Assembly: GCA_014382445.1 (NCBI GenBank)
Contig: JACNJS010000035.1
Location: 158,985 to 222,984, forward strand
Length of the DNA: 64,000 nt
Direction: 5' to 3'
Origin: Bacteroidota bacterium
GTDB taxonomy: Bacteria > Bacteroidota > Bacteroidia > Bacteroidales > F082
Of the stretch, positions 60,345-64,000 are shown in pieces (position 1 is the stretch's first letter; every line of letters begins with the position of its first letter). The notes under the pieces were generated by a model. The model was not told the DNA's origin and ran no database searches. It worked only from the letters and a program-made list of their open reading frames with translations. The position numbers were made by a program, and so were the translations under genes.

Positions 60345-61838
60345 TTAATACAATTCCTTATGGCATTCAAAACAAGTCATCTCTTTCCAATCGTCCATTT
60401 CAAAAGGGTGGTTGAAAACTAATGAGCTATCAGCATTGGCATATTCCATATCACCGGCAGGTCCTTGAGCTTTTATTGAATGACACACGGTGCAATCTCT
60501 TGAAATTACATGTCCATCATCGCTTATGAAGTTATCGTTATGACATCTTATACATCCTAACGTCTCAACATGACCCATATAGTTTGGATACTGACTCCAG
60601 TCGGCTTTCATAGTTGGGAAAATGTTATTCTTATAACCAGTTTGTATAGCTTCAATTGCTTTTGGAATCACCTCTGGGTTAGCAATAACAAAATCTTCAT
60701 AGTTTTCATCGTAATACTTATTTACCTTATTTGATATGTAATTCATAGCACTGTCAGTGGTAGGAAATTCTTCAACAAGAATCCCCATTATATAACTTTT
60801 AATCTCCGGAATATCTAATGATATTTCACCTGAGGCAATTGCAGCATCAATAAATATTGCTGGTGAAAGATAATCATGAGATGGTCGGTTATGACAATCT
60901 AAACAATCCATTGTCCTAGTTTCGCTAGATTGAATAGAATCAGTAATTAGATTGTTCTTAAAAACTCTTACTTTTCCGGTGCTAAGATTTGTGTATTTTA
61001 CTTCTGTTATTGAATCTCTTTTCCAATTTGAAACATAGTCAATTTTAACATCTGGATTAATATGCCAGTGGATTCCTTCTGATTGTCCTAAAGCACTATG
61101 TTCAGGACCTGTTTTCATTAGTAGTTGAATATTCCACTCAGTGTTTTCTTCATCTGATAAAAAGTGTTTTTTTGTAACGAACTTTGGATCATAAAACTTT
61201 TGTGGCCAATGGCATTTTTCACATGTTTCCTGAGCGGGCCTTAAGTTGTGTATTGGAGTTTCGATAGGCGTAGGATATGCTTTTGCAATTACAGAGTAAA
61301 CCTGATACATGCCTGAAAGTTTTGATTTTACATACCAGTTTACTCCAGTACCTACATGGCATTCAACACAACTAACACGTGCATGTGCTGAATTGTGGTA
61401 AGTAACATATTCAGGTTCCATTACTGAGTGGCATAATGTACCGCAAAATTCGTTTGATTCGGTATAATGAAAAACCTCATAACTGCCAAGGGCTGTAAAT
61501 AATAAGAAGATAGCTGTTCCGATAACAAAGATAGCAACAACCATTCGTTGGCTGGCGTCATTTAAGTTAACAATGGGAAATTTAACTTCTCGATGAACTT
61601 CTTTACTCTTGTCTCTTTTCATTTTTCTCACCGTTCCGATTGGGATCAGAATCAGGCCGATAATTAGAAAAACAGGTAGTATTATAAATGTAAATAAACC
61701 CAAATAATTTCCTACATCAGTTGGAAAAATGAATGTGATTGCTAATGTAAAAACAATCAGCAAAAAACTGACAGAAGCCAAAACAGCACCGGAAATTGTT
61801 GTCCAGCTATAAAATGATTTTGGTAGTTTCATTATCAA
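60345..61838 (-). CDS. NapC/NirT-like multiheme cytochrome c (6 CxxCH + 1 CX3CH)
   Basis: N-terminal TM; NEFCGTLCHSVMEPEYVTYHNSAHARVSCVECHVGTG; CEKCH, CLDCH, CIRCH, CTVCH, CFECH. Confidence 0.88.
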   Translation of the reverse strand: MIMKLPKSFYSWTTISGAVLASVSFLLIVFTLAITFIFPTDVGNYLGLFTFIILPVFLIIGLILIPIGTVRKMKRDKSKEVHREVKFPIVNLNDASQRMVVAIFVIGTAIFLLFTALGSYEVFHYTESNEFCGTLCHSVMEPEYVTYHNSAHARVSCVECHVGTGVNWYVKSKLSGMYQVYSVIAKAYPTPIETPIHNLRPAQETCEKCHWPQKFYDPKFVTKKHFLSDEENTEWNIQLLMKTGPEHSALGQSEGIHWHINPDVKIDYVSNWKRDSITEVKYTNLSTGKVRVFKNNLITDSIQSSETRTMDCLDCHNRPSHDYLSPAIFIDAAIASGEISLDIPEIKSYIMGILVEEFPTTDSAMNYISNKVNKYYDENYEDFVIANPEVIPKAIEAIQTGYKNNIFPTMKADWSQYPNYMGHVETLGCIRCHNDNFISDDGHVISRDCTVCHSIKAQGPAGDMEYANADSSLVFNHPFEMDDWKEMTCFECHKELY

Positions 61839-61914
61839 TAAAATTTGAAGAAGCCAAGAAGAATTTAAAGTAATAAGTGCTACTTTAGTGCAGCACCGTT
61901 GAATAATTCATTAA

Positions 61915-62826
61915 CTAAAATCCCCATAACCTTGTAATGTTGAACCCTATACGGAATTCGCCATCAGTCCAGTCGCTTTTATTCCACAAATAATTATCCT
62001 GAGGGAGAATTCCGTTTGAAGTCGTAATAAATATCTCAAAAGCATGAGTGGCAGTACCAACCTGATAGCCGATACCGAAATTTGGTAATGGACGATTTGT
62101 TACTGTAGTGTTTTCAGATATTGACTCAATTTCCAATGGTATTGAATAGTGGAAAACTAAAGATGATTGTGGTGAGAATTTTACTCTTCCCATAACCCCG
62201 ATACCTATTACATCATGGTCCATTCCTTTTACGCCGGCAATATCTGCTGGTACTGAATTATAATGTGTAAAACTTCCATTAACTGCAAATGAGAACCAAT
62301 CATTAAATTTACGACTAACAATTAATTGTGTAAAGTACGATAACCTGTTTGTAAATTTAAAAGCCGAGTCGGCAGTAGCAGTAGTAAATATCTCTTTGTT
62401 TCTGCCATCGATTGCCATATTTCCGTATAATGTAACACTAACCGGAATTGTATTTTTTCGGGTTTGTTGAAGAATGTTGTATTTAATCTGGAAATCACTA
62501 TACATGTTCTTTCTGGTGATACCATATCCCACCATCAGGTTATCAAGTATAGCATAATTTAATCCCATTCGTGTGTTGGCTGAAGGAGCATAAATTCCCC
62601 ACAAATCAGAAATACCATTGTTTTTAATTAAACCAAACCTGTGCTGAATTTGCAATTCAAGTGTTTTCTGTTCGGGAATAACCGAAGTTTGTTCGTCAAT
62701 TATTAGTCCACCGGTAAACATTTCACTTACTGGTTTGTCTTTTTTCTTTTTAGCTTCTTCATCTTGTGCTAGAATAACCCCAACACCGAAGATCATTACA
62801 AGGAAAAATATTAAATGTTTTTTCAT
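61915..62826 (-). CDS. DUF5777-like outer membrane beta-barrel protein
   Basis: Signal peptide; TLELQIQHRFGLIKNNGISDLWGIYAPSANTRMGLNYAILDNLMVGYGITRKNMYSDFQIKYNIL; ends in ...FRIGFNITRLWGF barrel terminus. Confidence 0.8.
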   Translation of the reverse strand: MKKHLIFFLVMIFGVGVILAQDEEAKKKKDKPVSEMFTGGLIIDEQTSVIPEQKTLELQIQHRFGLIKNNGISDLWGIYAPSANTRMGLNYAILDNLMVGYGITRKNMYSDFQIKYNILQQTRKNTIPVSVTLYGNMAIDGRNKEIFTTATADSAFKFTNRLSYFTQLIVSRKFNDWFSFAVNGSFTHYNSVPADIAGVKGMDHDVIGIGVMGRVKFSPQSSLVFHYSIPLEIESISENTTVTNRPLPNFGIGYQVGTATHAFEIFITTSNGILPQDNYLWNKSDWTDGEFRIGFNITRLWGF

Positions 62827-62848
62827 TTTCTTACAGTTTTAAGGTTTA

Positions 62849-63232
62849 TTAATTGTTACGAGCTCCTTCTTCTATCCAATATAGTAAAAGAGTTGCCTGT
62901 GCTGCTGTGTATTTTTTGTAATGATTCCCATCAGGCAGAGGGTGAGTATATATCCTGCTTAACGGAGGATCATCTGTATTTACAAGTCCCATTCCGGTAA
63001 TGCTACTGTAAGCATTATCAGCAGTAAGATCAGGTTGAGTTCCTCCTGTGCCGTGACATCCGGTACAGTTTTGAGCAACCCAAATAGGTACAATCTCTAA
63101 AGAAAAGCTAGTTGTGTCACCTGGTGGCGGCGGCGGAATAATGGGTTCTACAAGGAATTTATACTGGCATGAGGCCACCATAATCATTATAAATGCTACC
63201 ATTACAATCCCAACAAAATGTAATTTATTCAT
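62849..63232 (-). CDS. Monoheme cytochrome c-like lipoprotein
   Basis: Lipobox IMVASC; single heme motif VAQNCTGCHGTGGTQPDLTADNAYSS. Confidence 0.85.
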   Translation of the reverse strand: MNKLHFVGIVMVAFIMIMVASCQYKFLVEPIIPPPPPGDTTSFSLEIVPIWVAQNCTGCHGTGGTQPDLTADNAYSSITGMGLVNTDDPPLSRIYTHPLPDGNHYKKYTAAQATLLLYWIEEGARNN

Positions 63233-63438
63233 CTTTTATAATTTTATTTTGTTACTTATTTAACATTACAAGATTAATGGTTTATTAGAGAATTTTGGTT
63301 TTACATACATTGATATATATCCTGATAGAAATGATAAATTCACGTATTAGTATTGATAGATGTCAATAAATTTAAGATATTTGTCCCCTGTAAAGATCAT
63401 GAATAAAATAAAATTCCAAAATAGTAACTGAGTATTAA

Positions 63439-63648
63439 AGTATTAATTTAAATGGCAAAGTTTATAATAGTGATTCTTTTCACACGCAACTTACACGACA
63501 GGATATTGGTGATATGTCGGCAATGACCAAGGAGAGTGCTACAAGGGCATTAAAAGAATTTGAAAGTGAAGGAATAATTAATTTCAATTCGTACAATATC
63601 AGAATCTTAAATAAAGAATCGCTTAAAAAAATTAGTAAAACCGGGTAA
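63439..63648 (+). pseudogene. Crp/Fnr-family regulator, orphan C-terminal HTH remnant
   Basis: (stop)SINLNGKVYNSDSFHTQLTRQDIGDMSAMTKESATRALKEFESEGIINFNSYNIRILNKESLKKISKTG(stop); Crp-type HTH with no cNMP-binding domain upstream in frame. Confidence 0.75.
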
Positions 63649-63873
63649 TTATATTTCCTTTAGAGAGTATTGTCATTAATTCATTTTGCTATTTAATCCT
63701 TTTCAAAACCAAGCGTGATTTGTGTTTTTGGAACGCAGTAGGGACTCGCTATAAGTACTATTCCACAACAACATTTTACTTGACAGCATTGAGTTTCCTT
63801 TTTCTAATTTTAAGTTAAAAATGTTAAAACAAAATTTTTATTATCTTTATCCCTCATTAATGAACATTGTAAA

Positions 63874-64000
63874 ATGAGTTCCGCAACCAACAAAATTTTA
63901 CTATTGTTTTTGTGTGTGATGAATTTTCAATCAGTTGCCCAGATAGAATTTACTACATACACAAAAGACAACGGCCTTCCTTCCTCAAATGTACTTTTTA
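63874..64000 (+). CDS. Two-component regulator propeller-type sensor, N-terminal fragment (runs off window)
   Basis: MSSATNKILLLFLCVMNFQSVAQIEFTTYTKDNGLPSSNVLF: signal peptide + DNGLPSSNV propeller repeat. Confidence 0.6.
   Translation, partial: MSSATNKILLLFLCVMNFQSVAQIEFTTYTKDNGLPSSNVLF

Noticed and set aside
1-64000. CRISPR arrays, rRNA, tRNA, transposases or prophage genes
   Set aside because: I looked for regularly spaced repeats, tRNA T-arm-like motifs with cloverleaf context, and integrase/transposase motifs, and saw none I could support. A tRNAscan-SE/Infernal run would settle the RNA question.

Overview
This is a 64 kb chromosomal window from an AT-rich Bacteroidota genome. The assignment rests on gene content, BamA/Skp/UppS and sdhCAB organisation, and TTG-N19-21-TAnnTTTG promoters. 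Roughly 1-38 kb is mostly housekeeping: skp paralogs, bamA, uppS, nadK, mutS2, an rplM-rpsI-rpsB-tsf cluster, murA, dsbD, tilS, holB, sdhCAB, HMG-CoA reductase plus a GHMP kinase, adenine deaminase, gpmA, a cysteate-synthase-like PLP enzyme and two tandem B12-type radical SAM proteins. From about 39 kb the content is accessory. A three-gene glycyl-radical decarboxylase operon (hpdB-hpdC-hpdA type, p-cresol-forming 4-hydroxyphenylacetate decarboxylase) comes first. It is followed by an uncharacterised 608-aa protein / FAD-reductase / SRPBCC-like trio behind a possible structured RNA leader. The right end (47.5-63.2 kb) is a convergent multiheme c-type cytochrome locus. I count 46 heme-binding motifs in seven proteins (45 CxxCH plus one CX3CH). 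It includes two tandem [tetraheme cytochrome - 4Fe-4S ferredoxin-type - NrfD] modules under an Rrf2-type regulator, and a 19-heme cytochrome fused to a membrane cytochrome b with a 1+8+8+2 heme layout from internal duplication. It also has a NapC/NirT-like protein, a 7-heme cytochrome with its cytochrome b, and a DUF5777-like beta-barrel next to a monoheme lipoprotein. No molybdopterin or NrfA-type catalytic subunit is visible, so the terminal acceptor/donor is unknown. I consider this locus the best candidate for an undescribed system. Two remnants (thioredoxin C-terminus, Crp/Fnr HTH C-terminus) are not in the ORF track. I saw no rRNA, tRNA, CRISPR array or transposase. All assignments come from reading sequence motifs; no searches were run.
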